From Lysobacter arvi (GTDB taxonomy: Bacteria; Pseudomonadota; Gammaproteobacteria; Xanthomonadales; Xanthomonadaceae), in NCBI GenBank assembly GCA_031216755.1, contig JARUHG010000003.1, positions 372,001 to 436,000 on the forward strand: 64,000 nucleotides of DNA, given 5' to 3'. Below, piece by piece: positions 21,311 to 29,614 of the stretch. Under the pieces are notes generated by a model that worked only from the letters and a program-made list of their open reading frames with translations, did no database searches and was not told the DNA's origin. Both the position numbers and the translations under genes were made by a program. Each line of letters opens with the position of its first letter. Position 1 is the stretch's first letter.

Positions 21311-22255
21311 TCAGGCCAGGAACGTCGTCATCGCATAGCGCGTGCCGCGTTCCACCGGACGCACTTCGTGCAGCAGCGAGCACGAGAACACCAGCGCGGC
21401 ACCGGTCGGAGGCGAGAAAAGATGCGGCCCGAACTCGGGATAGCGGAACTCGCCGCCCGTGTACTCGGCCTGGTTGAGGTTCACCGACAGCGCGAACCGT
21501 CGGTGCGCGACATCCGGTGTTTCGTTGTCGCGATGCGCGCGGAAGTAACCGGCATTCTCCGGGTAAGCCAGCAGCTTGAACGGATCGCGCCGGCGCACCT
21601 CGAAATTGAACACGCGCGCGATTTCCGGCAGCGCGCGTCGCATCAGCCGCTCGTGCATCCGCGCATCGAGTTGCGCATCGCGCGGGATCACTTCGCGGCG
21701 CTGCTTGATGTTCGGATCCACCTGCAATCGCTGCTCGCCATCCTGCATCACCAGCACCGCCGACACATCGCCGCCGGCGCAATCCACTTCCAGATGCCGG
21801 ATCAGCGCCAAACACAGTTCGGGCTCGAAGACGCCGGGGATCTGCAACACCGGCGCGATCGCGATCGTCTCCTGGCCGCGAAACGGGGCGATATCCGCGG
21901 CGACCGTCGGCACGACTTCAAGCGGTAGCACCTGCGAAGCCTGCAGTCGAAGGTTCGCATCGGCCTGCCAGAACAGGCCCGTGCCCAGCCCAGCGCACCA
22001 ACGGGGATCGGCCGCGTATGCGCTCCAGCCCGATGCCGCGCCTTCCGGCGCGGTCGCGCCGACGCAGATCGCGATCACGCCGTCGGGCGGCGAAGGCAGT
22101 TGCGACGCCGACGCCGCATCGACCGGCGTAGCCAGCCATAGCGGCCGCCCGGCGAACTCGGCGTGCAATGTGTGACTGTCGCCGTCGGCCGCGCGCAGGC
22201 GGACGTCCGGCAGGCGGTCGCCCGGCAACCAGTGCGCGGACGCCGCAGCGTTCAT
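21311..22255 (-). CDS. 2OG-Fe(II) oxygenase (prolyl 4-hydroxylase-like) with N-terminal redoxin-like domain
   Basis: The C-terminal half of this 314-residue protein is a double-stranded beta-helix dioxygenase. It has the iron ligands in HRDN (HxD) and LLHEV, and the 2-oxoglutarate arginine in GTRYAMTTF. The N-terminal 110 residues (GDRLPDVRLRAADGDSHTL, GRPLWLA) look like a peroxiredoxin/thioredoxin fold that has lost its peroxidatic cysteine motif. Such a hydroxylase may act on protein or peptide side chains; the substrate is unknown. The start overlaps the cystathionine beta-synthase stop by one base (TGATG), so the two are co-transcribed. Confidence 0.82.
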   Translation of the reverse strand: MNAAASAHWLPGDRLPDVRLRAADGDSHTLHAEFAGRPLWLATPVDAASASQLPSPPDGVIAICVGATAPEGAASGWSAYAADPRWCAGLGTGLFWQADANLRLQASQVLPLEVVPTVAADIAPFRGQETIAIAPVLQIPGVFEPELCLALIRHLEVDCAGGDVSAVLVMQDGEQRLQVDPNIKQRREVIPRDAQLDARMHERLMRRALPEIARVFNFEVRRRDPFKLLAYPENAGYFRAHRDNETPDVAHRRFALSVNLNQAEYTGGEFRYPEFGPHLFSPPTGAALVFSCSLLHEVRPVERGTRYAMTTFLA

Positions 22256-23631
22256 CACTGCACGCGCCTGCGCAGGTAGTTGAGCAGGTCGATGCGCGTG
22301 ATCAGGCCGATGAACTTCTCGCCGTCGACGACGATGGCGACGTGCCCGCGATCGAACACCGGCAGCAGGGACTCGATCGGCGAACGCACGTCGATCTTGT
22401 CGAGCTTGCTCACCATTGCCGTGGACACCGGATCGCGGAAGCGCGACTCGTCGCCATACACGTGCAGCAGCACATCGCTTTCGTCGACGATGCCGACGAT
22501 GTTGTCGCCGTCCATCACCGGCAGCTGCGAGACGTCGTACAGCTTCATGCGCTGGTACGCGGTGACCAGCAGGTCGTTCGGCCCGACGACGACCGTGTCG
22601 CGCTGCGAGAACGGACGCAGGATGAGGTCGCGCAGATCGCCCGTCGACTGGCGCGCGAGGAAGCCGTTGTCGAGCATCCAGTAGTCGTTGTACATCTTCG
22701 ACAGGTACTTGTTGCCGGTGTCGCACACCAGCGTGAGCACCTTCTTCGGCGTGGTCTGTTCGCGACAGTATTTGAGTGCGGCCGCGAGCAGCGTGCCGGT
22801 CGACGAACCGCCGAGGATGCCTTCCTTTTCCAGCAGTTCGCGCGCGGTAAGGAAGCTTTCCTTGTCGCTGATCGCGTAGGCCTTCTTCACTCGCGTGAAG
22901 TCGGAAATCGGCGGCAGGAAGTCCTCGCCGATGCCTTCGACCATCCAGCTGGCCGACTTGTCCGACAGCGTGCCGCGGTTGATGTATTCCTCGAGGATCG
23001 AACCGACGGGATCGGCGAGGATCAGTTCCGTATCCGGCGACTCCTTCGCGAAGAAGCGCGACAGGCCGGTCATCGTGCCGGAGCTGCCGCAGCCGAACAC
23101 GATCGCGTCCAGACCACCGATGCCGGCCATCTGGCGCAGGATTTCCGGCCCGGTCCCGAACTCGTGCGCGGCGGGGTTGTCGGGGTTGCCGAACTGATTG
23201 ATGAAGTACGCACCGGGCGTCTCGCGCGCGAGGCGTTCGGCGAGATCCTGGTAGTAGTCGGGATGGCCCTTGGCGACGTCCGAACGCGTGAGCACGACCT
23301 GCGCGCCCATCGCCTTGAGGTTGAAGATCTTCTCGCGGCTCATCTTGTCTGGCACGACGAGGATCAGCTTGTAGCCCTTCTGCTGGGCGACCAGGGCCAG
23401 GCCGATGCCGGTGTTGCCCGCGGTGCCTTCCACCAGCGTGTCGCCCGGGCGGATCTTGCCGGCCTTTTCGGCGGCTTCGATCATCGACAGCCCGATGCGG
23501 TCCTTGATGGAGCCGCCCGGGTTCTGCGATTCGAGCTTGAGGTAGAGCTCGCAGACGCCGGTGTCCAGGCGCTGCGCCTTGATGATCGGCGTGTCGCCGA
23601 TCAGTTCGAGTACGGATTGATGGATGCTCAT
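22255..23631 (-). CDS. cbs: Cystathionine beta-synthase with CBS-pair domain
   Basis: The enzyme condenses serine (or O-acetylserine) with homocysteine to give cystathionine, using PLP. In this 458-residue protein the fold-II PLP domain has the Schiff-base lysine in NPGGSIKDRIG, the loop EGTAGNTGIGLAL, and the phosphate-binding loop GCGSSGTMTG. Two CBS motifs form a C-terminal Bateman module at about 340-455 (DVSQLPVMDGDNIVGIVDES and GHVAIVVDGEKFIGLITRID). No N-terminal haem domain is present, as expected in bacteria. It forms an operon with the 2OG oxygenase and lies 2 kb from metB, giving a trans-sulfuration neighbourhood. Confidence 0.93.
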   Translation of the reverse strand: MSIHQSVLELIGDTPIIKAQRLDTGVCELYLKLESQNPGGSIKDRIGLSMIEAAEKAGKIRPGDTLVEGTAGNTGIGLALVAQQKGYKLILVVPDKMSREKIFNLKAMGAQVVLTRSDVAKGHPDYYQDLAERLARETPGAYFINQFGNPDNPAAHEFGTGPEILRQMAGIGGLDAIVFGCGSSGTMTGLSRFFAKESPDTELILADPVGSILEEYINRGTLSDKSASWMVEGIGEDFLPPISDFTRVKKAYAISDKESFLTARELLEKEGILGGSSTGTLLAAALKYCREQTTPKKVLTLVCDTGNKYLSKMYNDYWMLDNGFLARQSTGDLRDLILRPFSQRDTVVVGPNDLLVTAYQRMKLYDVSQLPVMDGDNIVGIVDESDVLLHVYGDESRFRDPVSTAMVSKLDKIDVRSPIESLLPVFDRGHVAIVVDGEKFIGLITRIDLLNYLRRRVQ

Positions 23632-23713
23632 CCGGGCAGTGTAAGAGCCCGGCGTGAAGCGCGGAAAGTCCGCGGCGGTCGAAACCCCGTCCGTCTGCAA
23701 ATTCGCGCGTTGA

Positions 23714-23738
23714 AAGGCGCCCGGCGAAGCGGGCGCCT
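23714..23738 (-). terminator. Rho-independent terminator after ydcH
   Basis: Read on the minus strand, AGGCGCCCG and its complement form a GC-rich hairpin followed by TTTC. It lies about 120 bases beyond the ydcH stop. A second, larger GC hairpin without a T-tract lies between the two at 23764-23790. Confidence 0.6.
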
Positions 23739-23860
23739 GCGGAAGGAAGAGATCCTTCGCACCGGGGCGGCTGCTGGGCGCAGCCGCCCCGGCTCTCAGG
23801 AGACGCAGGCGGAGAGACCGACGAGGAAGTCGCCGCCCGCGGCGAGGAAAGAGGTGGACG

Positions 23861-24079
23861 TCAGTGGTGTTGCAGGTCGTACATGCGGACCAGGCGGTCC
23901 TTCGCAGCCAGTTTTTCGCGCTTCATCTGCGCCAGGGTGATGTCGTCGATCGGTAATACGCCCAGTTCGGCGTCCATCACGCGCTTGTCCAGATCCTTGT
24001 GGCGTTGATAGAGCTGCTTGAATTCCGGGTTGGCCTTCATCAGCGCCTCGATCTCCGGCTGCGGTCGTTCTTCGAACAT
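23861..24079 (-). CDS. ydcH: YdcH-family small protein (DUF465)
   Basis: This 72-residue cytoplasmic protein is mostly helical. The pattern FKQLYQRHKDLDKRVMDAE, then DDITLAQMKREKLAAKDRL, is the DUF465/YdcH two-helix signature. The family is widespread in proteobacteria and has no established function. GAAGGAGG lies a few bases upstream of the ATG. The gene is preceded by a long leader with strong hairpins, which is unusual for such a small gene. Confidence 0.85.
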   Translation of the reverse strand: MFEERPQPEIEALMKANPEFKQLYQRHKDLDKRVMDAELGVLPIDDITLAQMKREKLAAKDRLVRMYDLQHH

Positions 24080-24468
24080 GTAGAGCCTCCTTCAGCGGGT
24101 AAGGAAGCCCCGGCGCGTGGCCAGGGCCCGTGCGGAAGGCCCCGCAGACGAAAACGCCCCGGTCGTCGGACCAGGGCGTCGCGCGGGGTCGTGTTGGAGC
24201 AACAGGTCGGGGTCGGCGGCCCCACAAGGACCGGCCCCGTACTGACGTGGGGCGGCGGGGTCCTTCGATAGGGGCGTTGACGTCATCGACCGTGCTCATC
24301 GCCAAGCGGAAAACAGGCCGCTTGGAGTACTGACCCTACTCTTCCGCCCCGGGGTCGGCAAGGGTGTTTCGGGTGCTATGTGAGCTGCGTCGTGAAGGTC
24401 GCGACGGGCGGAAGGCGGTGGAAGGCGCGCTTCCGCACTTATATCGCAAGCTGTTGATTTATATTGAT
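24080..24468 (-). other. Gene-free structured stretch: possible leader or small RNA upstream of ydcH
   Basis: No convincing coding sequence is seen in these 389 bases. On the minus strand a TATAAG near 24436-24441 sits in an AT-rich patch and could be a -10 element. The expected transcript would pass an 8-bp hairpin (CCAAGCGG/CCGCTTGG at 24302-24325). It would then reach a terminator-like hairpin near 24156-24185 with a TTTT tail, about 80 bases before the ydcH start. It could therefore be an attenuated leader, a small RNA, or simply the 3' end of the OmpA-like operon transcript. Confidence 0.45.
24155..24186 (-). terminator. Terminator-like hairpin in the ydcH leader
   Basis: On the minus strand CGCCCTGGTC pairs with GACCGGGGCG around a CGAC loop and is followed directly by TTTTCGTC. 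There is no T-tract in the other direction. It would stop transcripts coming from the AT-rich patch at about 24.43 kb, or from the OmpA-like gene. Confidence 0.6.
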
Positions 24469-25353
24469 TTACTTGGACTGAACGACGAGCTCGGTCCGGT
24501 CGGATTTGCCCGCGCGTCCGGTGACCTGGACCTGCCCCTGGGGCCAGCCGCCGGCGACGAGCGCGTCACGGACCGCCTCCGCGCGGCGCTGCGCGAGTTT
24601 CGCGTCGGTCGCGGTGACTTCGACCCGCACGCCAGGCGCGGAGGAGGCCTGCGCGTACGCGGCGACCGTCTTCACGGTGGTCTCCGCGGTCCCGCCCAGG
24701 CTCGCCTTGCCGGCGCCGAAGCTGCCCTTCTCGAGCGCGAACACTTCGCCCCGGCCGTCGCGCTTGGAAGCCGGCAGCTTGCCGCCGGTCACCAGTTCGG
24801 CTTCCTCGCGGGCCAGTTTGGCCTGGCGATCGCGGGCGGCGTTCAGACGCGCCGCCTGCGCGCCAGCCACGCCCTTCAGGGCCGTCTCGACGTCCTGCAT
24901 CGCCGCCGCGTCCGCTTCGCTCTGCAGGCGCAGGCGCTCGGCTTCTTCGGCCTGCATCTGGGCCTGCAGGCGCAGGCGCTCGTTCTCGGCCCGGGCGCGG
25001 GCCGCATCGCGCTGGCTGGCTTCGACGAGCAACTCGGCACGCTCCCGATCCAACTGGTCGATCTGGCGCTGCATCGCCTGCGTGCGGGCAGACGATTCGG
25101 CGACCGCGACGCGGCGCTCGGCGACGTACAGCGCGCCGGGGCGATCGCGCTTGGCCGCCTCGTCGAGCTGGGTGACGGCCTGGCGGGCCTGCAGGCGCTC
25201 GTAGGCGGCAAACGTGTTGAGCGTGGAGTCGGCGTCGAGCGCGGTCAGCCGCTGCGAGAGGCGCGCCGCATCCGGGTTATCGGCGGCGATGGCCGTCGAG
25301 GCGGCGAACGCGGCGGCCAGGGCGACGCACAGGATCATCGGACGGATGTTCAC
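24469..25353 (-). CDS. OmpA-like C-terminal domain periplasmic protein with helical coiled-coil region
   Basis: A cleavable signal peptide (ILCVALAAAFAASTAIAAD) is followed by a long alanine- and glutamate-rich helical region. The C-terminal domain at about 215-294 resembles OmpA/MotB peptidoglycan-binding domains (GTAETTVKTVAAYAQ, AQRRAEAVRDALVAGGW). The usual NxxLSxxRA signature is altered to TDAKLAQRRAEAV. It should be an envelope protein linking to peptidoglycan. I chose a GTG start because AGGAGG lies eight bases upstream and GTGA overlaps the preceding stop; an ATG lies five codons downstream. It is coupled to the DUF4398 lipoprotein gene. Confidence 0.8.
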   Translation of the reverse strand: MNIRPMILCVALAAAFAASTAIAADNPDAARLSQRLTALDADSTLNTFAAYERLQARQAVTQLDEAAKRDRPGALYVAERRVAVAESSARTQAMQRQIDQLDRERAELLVEASQRDAARARAENERLRLQAQMQAEEAERLRLQSEADAAAMQDVETALKGVAGAQAARLNAARDRQAKLAREEAELVTGGKLPASKRDGRGEVFALEKGSFGAGKASLGGTAETTVKTVAAYAQASSAPGVRVEVTATDAKLAQRRAEAVRDALVAGGWPQGQVQVTGRAGKSDRTELVVQSK

Positions 25354-25727
25354 GGCTGCGCCTCCTGGAGACGGCGGCGCAGCTCTTCGACTTCCGCGCG
25401 GCGCTGGTTGAGTTCGGCCGTGGCCAGCGCCTCGCGGCTCCTGGCGTAGGCGAGGTCCGCATCGGCCGCGGCGGCCAGGGACAGGCGGCGCGCCTCGTCC
25501 TGGTCGCCGGCGCTCATCGCGGCCTGGGCCTGCGACAGTTCGGAGCGGGCGATGCCCAGTTCCTGCGACGCGTGCTGGTCGGCATCGGCATCCTCCGCGC
25601 GGGTGACGGCCTGGCGGGCGGCCGCCAGCTCGCCGGTCGGCGGGGGCAGCGACGCGCACGAGCAGAGTGCGGAAGCGAGAACTGCAGCCAGCAGCGGAAA
25701 TCGGATTTGTGCGAAGCTTGGGCGCAT
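25350..25727 (-). CDS. DUF4398-like lipoprotein
   Basis: The N-terminus of this 125-residue protein, ending LLAAVLASALCSCASLPPP, looks like a lipoprotein signal with cysteines at the cleavage region. The mature part is helical and alanine-rich (ELAAARQAVTRAEDADADQH), as in DUF4398 proteins found next to OmpA-like genes. It probably sits in the outer-membrane periplasmic face. Its stop overlaps the GTG start of the OmpA-like gene by four bases, and the start faces pilU divergently across 109 bases. Confidence 0.75.
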   Translation of the reverse strand: MRPSFAQIRFPLLAAVLASALCSCASLPPPTGELAAARQAVTRAEDADADQHASQELGIARSELSQAQAAMSAGDQDEARRLSLAAAADADLAYARSREALATAELNQRRAEVEELRRRLQEAQP

Positions 25728-25836
25728 TGGGGAGGCCGTGCCTGTGATTGATGCCCGGCCATTGTCGTAAAGCCGCCGCCGCGCTTGCAACGGGACCGGT
25801 TCCGGGCGTGACGGCGCAAGAATAGGGGTTGCTTGC

Positions 25837-26949
25837 ATGGACATCGGCTATTTCCTGAAGCTGATGACGGAAAAGAATGCGTCGGACATGTTCCTGACGA
25901 CCGGCGCACCGGTGTACATCAAGGTCGAAGGCAAGCTCTACCCCCTCGGCAACACCGGCCTGCCCCCGGGCATGGTCAAGAAGATCGCCTACTCGCTGAT
26001 GGACGAGGGACAGGTTCCGCTTTTCGAGCGTGACCTCGAGCTGAACATGGCGCTCGCCCTGCCCGAAGCGGGCCGCTTCCGCATCAACGTGTTCAAGCAG
26101 CGCGGCGAAGTGGGCATGGTCATCCGCGCCATCCGCAGCGTGATCCCGTCGATCGAGGAACTGCAATTGCCGCAGGTGCTGAAGGACATCATCATGGCCC
26201 CGCGCGGCCTGGTGCTGATCGTCGGCTCGACCGGCTCGGGCAAGTCGACGACGCTCGCGTCGATGATCGATTACCGCAACAGCAACATCTCCGGCCACAT
26301 CCTCACCATCGAGGATCCGATCGAGTACCTGCACAAGCACAAGAAGTCGATCGTGAACCAGCGCGAAGTGGGCCTGGACACGCACGCCTTCCACAATGCG
26401 CTGAAGAACGCGATGCGCGAGGCGCCCGACGTCATCCTCATCGGCGAAATCCTCGATGCCACGACGATGGAGGCGGCTATCGCCTTCGCCGAAACCGGCC
26501 ATCTGTGCCTGGCGACGCTGCATTCCAACAACGCCGACCAGACGCTGGAACGCATCCTCAACTTCTTCCCGGAAGCGGCGCACAAGAACGTGCTGATGAA
26601 CCTCGCGCTGAACCTGCGCGCGGTGGTCAGCCAGCGCCTGGTCGTCGGTACGGACGGCCGCCGCGTCCCAGCGGCCGAAGTGCTGATCAACACCCCGCAC
26701 ATCCGCGACCTCATGCGCCGCGGCCAGGTGCACGAGATCAAGCAGGCGATGGAGGAGTCGCTGGAGGAAGGCATGGAGTCGTTCGACCAGTGCCTGTTCC
26801 GCCTGTACAAGGAAGGGCGCATCGACATGGAGGAGGCGCTGAAGGCCGCCGATTCCCGCGAAGGCCTCGCCCTCAAGTTCCGCCTGTCCGAAGGCTCGAC
26901 CGGCGAGCACGATCCCTACGCGGACATCTACGACACGGCGACGCAGTAA
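25837..26949 (+). CDS. pilU: Type IV pilus retraction ATPase PilU
   Basis: This 370-residue PilT/PilU-family hexameric ATPase aids retraction of type IV pili in twitching motility. Walker A is GSTGSGKST from residue 130. The Asp box contains LTIEDPIEYLHKHKKSI. The His box reads GHLCLATLHSNNADQTLERI. The Walker B region reads LIGEILDATTM, where most PilT/PilU proteins have GEIRD. The start MDIGYFLKLMTEKNASDMF matches PilU rather than PilT. It stands alone here without pilT and is followed by a hairpin terminator. Confidence 0.93.
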   Translation: MDIGYFLKLMTEKNASDMFLTTGAPVYIKVEGKLYPLGNTGLPPGMVKKIAYSLMDEGQVPLFERDLELNMALALPEAGRFRINVFKQRGEVGMVIRAIRSVIPSIEELQLPQVLKDIIMAPRGLVLIVGSTGSGKSTTLASMIDYRNSNISGHILTIEDPIEYLHKHKKSIVNQREVGLDTHAFHNALKNAMREAPDVILIGEILDATTMEAAIAFAETGHLCLATLHSNNADQTLERILNFFPEAAHKNVLMNLALNLRAVVSQRLVVGTDGRRVPAAEVLINTPHIRDLMRRGQVHEIKQAMEESLEEGMESFDQCLFRLYKEGRIDMEEALKAADSREGLALKFRLSEGSTGEHDPYADIYDTATQ

Positions 26950-26969
26950 GCGTCGTCATTGCGGTAGGC

Positions 26970-27004
26970 ATTCGGCCCGGACGCGCCGCGCATCCGGGCC
27001 GAAT
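26970..27004 (+). terminator. Hairpin terminator after pilU
   Basis: A 12-bp perfect inverted repeat (ATTCGGCCCGGA with its complement) around an 11-base loop begins 20 bases after the pilU stop. It is followed by CGTTTC, so the T-tract is weak. Confidence 0.65.
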
Positions 27005-27169
27005 CGTTTCTGGCGCAGCGTCATGTCGCCCACGTCGTCGGGGCACAGCCGGAGACGTATCGCTGTTTCAGATCGGAAGAACAGGATGCGCCAGTTCTCG
27101 CTGACGGCGGGCAGCGCGCAGCGTAAATCCCGGCCGCTGCCAGAGTGACGACTGAGGCGAGCTACGGCC

Positions 27170-27835
27170 TCACGCCACCGGCGCGTCCGGCTGCTTTTCC
27201 GGTCGCGCCGCGTCGAACGCGGGCAATGCGAGGCACGCCTTCTCGATGCGCGTGATGGTCGGGAAGTTCGACAGATCCACTGCGAACCGACGCGCGTTGT
27301 ACACCTGCGGAACCAGGCAGCAGTCGGCCAGCGTCGGCGAATTGCCTTCGCAGAAGGTTCCGGTGGAAGGATGATCGGCGAGCATCGCCTCCAGCGCGGT
27401 GAACCCATCGTGGATCCAGTGCTGGACCCACGCGTCGCGCTCGGGCTGCGGCACGTGCCAGTTGCGATCGAAGTGCTGCAGCACCCGCAGGTTGTTCAGC
27501 GGATGGATGTCGCAGGCGATCACCTGCGCCAGCGCGCGGACGCGCTGCCGATCACGTGCGGCGGCCGGCAACAACGGCGGCTCCGGCCAGGTCTCGTCCA
27601 GGTATTCGAGGATCGCGACCGATTGCCGCATCACGCGATCGCCATGCTGCAGCACCGGGACAAGTTCCTGCGGATTGACCTGCCTGTACTCCGCCGAGTG
27701 CTGTTCGCCGCCGTCGCGGATCAGGTGCACGGGCACCGTTTCGTACGGTAGCGATTTCAGGTTGAGCCCGATGCGAACGCGATACGCCGCGCTCGAGCGC
27801 CAGTACGAGTACAACCGCAGATGCTCCGCCGCCAT
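27170..27835 (-). CDS. maiA: Maleylacetoacetate isomerase
   Basis: This 221-residue zeta-class glutathione transferase isomerises maleylacetoacetate to fumarylacetoacetate in tyrosine/homogentisate breakdown. The zeta-class active-site motif SSAAYRVRIGLNLK is present, followed by NPQELVPVLQHGD, QSVAILEYLDE, and HPLNNLRVLQ with PTLADCCLVPQVYNARRF in the C-terminal domain. GGGGA precedes the ATG. It lies downstream of the fumarylacetoacetate hydrolase gene on the same strand. The earlier enzymes, hmgA and hpd, are 27 kb away in this window. Confidence 0.93.
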   Translation of the reverse strand: MAAEHLRLYSYWRSSAAYRVRIGLNLKSLPYETVPVHLIRDGGEQHSAEYRQVNPQELVPVLQHGDRVMRQSVAILEYLDETWPEPPLLPAAARDRQRVRALAQVIACDIHPLNNLRVLQHFDRNWHVPQPERDAWVQHWIHDGFTALEAMLADHPSTGTFCEGNSPTLADCCLVPQVYNARRFAVDLSNFPTITRIEKACLALPAFDAARPEKQPDAPVA

Positions 27836-27894
27836 GCCGTTCCCCGCAAACAGATGATGACGGTGCATGGCATCCGCCATGCACCGGTGATGCG

Positions 27895-28884
27895 TCAGGC
27901 GTTGCCGCCCTTCTCGATGCGCTGCTCGATCGCGCCGAACACGCTCTCGCCGTCGCGCGAACGCATTTCGATGCGGACGGTATCGCCGAAGCTCATGAAC
28001 GGCGTGATCGGCTTGCCGGTTTCCAGCGTCTCGACCGTGCGCTTTTCCGCGAAGCACGAGGCCCCCAGCGACGTGTCCTCGTTGGCGACGGTGCCCGAAC
28101 CGACGATCGTGCCGGCGGACAGCGGACGCGTCTTCGCCGCGTGCGCGACGAGCTGTGCGAAATCGAACTGCATGTCGACGCCTGCTTCCGGCGCGCCGAA
28201 CCACTCGCCGTTGATGTGCGTCACCAGCGGAAGATGCACCTTGTTGCCTTGCCAGGCGTCGCCCAGCTCGTCCGGCGTGACGAACACCGGGCTCAGGGCA
28301 GAACGCGGCTTGGATTGCAGGAAGCCGAAGCCCTTGGCCAGTTCGTTGGGAATGAGGTTCCGTAAAGACACGTCGTTCACCAGACCGACGAGCTGGATGT
28401 GCGACGCGGCCTGCTCGGGGGTTGCGGCCATCGGCACATCGTCGGTAACGACGACGACTTCGGCTTCCAGGTCGATACCGTAGTCCTCGCTCGGCACGCG
28501 CACCGGATCGCGCGGCCCATAGAAGCCGGCGCTCACCGCCTGGTACATCAGCGGATCGGTGTAGAAGCTCTCCGGCACTTCGGCTCCACGCGCACGGCGT
28601 ACGCGCTCGACGTGCGGCAGGTATGCGGACCCGTCGACGAATTCGTACGCGCGCGGGAGCGGCGCGGCGAGCGCGGCCATGTCGAGCTCGAACGCGCCGT
28701 CGGCGCGCCCTTCGTTGAGCGCGTCGTACAGCGCGTTGAGGCGCGGCGCGGTGTTCGACCAATCCTCCAGCGCACGCTGCAGCGTCTCGGCAATGCCGGT
28801 GGCGCGCACGCCACGTGCGAGGTCGCGCGAGACGACGATCAGCGTGCCGTCGCGGCCGCCTTCCTTCAGAGAACCAAGCTTCAT
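27895..28884 (-). CDS. Fumarylacetoacetate hydrolase family protein
   Basis: This 329-residue protein has an N-terminal cap region (MKLGSLKEGGRDGTLIVVSR) and a FAH catalytic fold. Metal-binding acidic residues lie in DYGIDLEAEVVVVTDD, and VGLVNDVSLRNLIP and GSGTVANEDTSLGASCF follow. Together with the adjacent maiA it would split fumarylacetoacetate into fumarate and acetoacetate, the last step of tyrosine degradation. Fumarylpyruvate hydrolase is the main alternative in this family; the maiA neighbour and hmgA elsewhere favour the tyrosine route. About 60 bases separate it from maiA. Confidence 0.9.
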   Translation of the reverse strand: MKLGSLKEGGRDGTLIVVSRDLARGVRATGIAETLQRALEDWSNTAPRLNALYDALNEGRADGAFELDMAALAAPLPRAYEFVDGSAYLPHVERVRRARGAEVPESFYTDPLMYQAVSAGFYGPRDPVRVPSEDYGIDLEAEVVVVTDDVPMAATPEQAASHIQLVGLVNDVSLRNLIPNELAKGFGFLQSKPRSALSPVFVTPDELGDAWQGNKVHLPLVTHINGEWFGAPEAGVDMQFDFAQLVAHAAKTRPLSAGTIVGSGTVANEDTSLGASCFAEKRTVETLETGKPITPFMSFGDTVRIEMRSRDGESVFGAIEQRIEKGGNA

Positions 28885-29056
28885 CGAAACTCCCGGATTT
28901 CCAGCGCTGCCGCGCGATGGTTTCAATTGTAACGACTGCGCACGACGTGGCCAGACAAGGACCACAACGCAAATCGCCTCCGGATTCTGACATTCCGTCG
29001 GCAGCCCGATCAGCGCACGGGCCGCGCCGCTTCAGGGCAACGCAGATCGCAGGCAA

Positions 29057-29083
29057 CAAAAAACCCGCCTTGCGGCGGGTTCC
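29057..29083 (-). terminator. Rho-independent terminator of tRNA-Gln
   Basis: On the minus strand AACCCGCC pairs with GGCGGGTT around a GCAA loop and runs into a T-tract. It lies about ten bases after the CCA end of the tRNA. The position fits a shared terminator for rplM-rpsI-tRNA readthrough. Confidence 0.85.
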
Positions 29084-29093
29084 TTGTTTTGTC

Positions 29094-29168
29094 TGGCAGC
29101 CCCGGATGGATTCGAACCACCGAATGTCTGAGTCAGAGTCAGATGCCTTACCGCTTGGCGACGGGGCT
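29094..29168 (-). tRNA. tRNA-Gln (anticodon CTG)
   Basis: This is a 75-base cloverleaf with acceptor stem AGCCCCG/CGGGGCT, D-arm GCCAAGCGGTAAGGC, anticodon stem TCTGA/TCAGA around CTCTGAC (anticodon CTG), and T-arm GGTGGTTCGAATCCATC. The 3' CCA is encoded. The D-arm is the form typical of bacterial tRNA-Gln. It reads CAG codons, which are common in this GC-rich genome. It lies 27 bases after the rpsI stop on the same strand. Confidence 0.97.
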
Positions 29169-29195
29169 ATGGGACAGATTGTAACCCAAAAACGA

Positions 29196-29588
29196 TTAGC
29201 GCTTCGAGAACTGCGTAGCGCGGCGGGCCTTGTGCAGACCGACCTTCTTACGCTCGACTTCACGCGCGTCGCGGGTCATGAAGCCGGCCTTGCGCAGCTC
29301 GGTCTTCAGGGTTTCGTCGTACTCGACCAGCGCGCGGGCGATGCCCAGGCGGATCGCACCGGCCTGGCCGGTGATGCCGCCACCGGCGACGGTGACCACG
29401 ACGTCGAACTTGTCGGTCGACTGGGTCAGCTCGAGCGGCTGACGCACGATCATGCGCGCGGTCTCGCGACCGAAGAACTCATCCAGCGGACGCTGGTTGA
29501 CGGTGATGTTGCCAGCGCCCTTGCGCAGGAAAACGCGGGCGGTGGAGGACTTGCGGCGGCCGGTGCCGTAGTTCTGCTGGATTGCCAT
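29196..29588 (-). CDS. rpsI: 30S ribosomal protein S9
   Basis: This 130-residue S9 starts [20 protein letters not shown] and ends in the family's basic tail, with [16 protein letters not shown] at the end. [20 protein letters not shown] matches the RNA-binding fold. The C-terminal Lys-Arg contacts P-site tRNA in ribosome structures. It follows rplM by 26 bases in the usual rplM-rpsI operon. Confidence 0.98.
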   Translation of the reverse strand: MAIQQNYGTGRRKSSTARVFLRKGAGNITVNQRPLDEFFGRETARMIVRQPLELTQSTDKFDVVVTVAGGGITGQAGAIRLGIARALVEYDETLKTELRKAGFMTRDAREVERKKVGLHKARRATQFSKR

Positions 29589-29614
29589 GGGATGTCTCTA
29601 AGAAAGGGTCCGAA

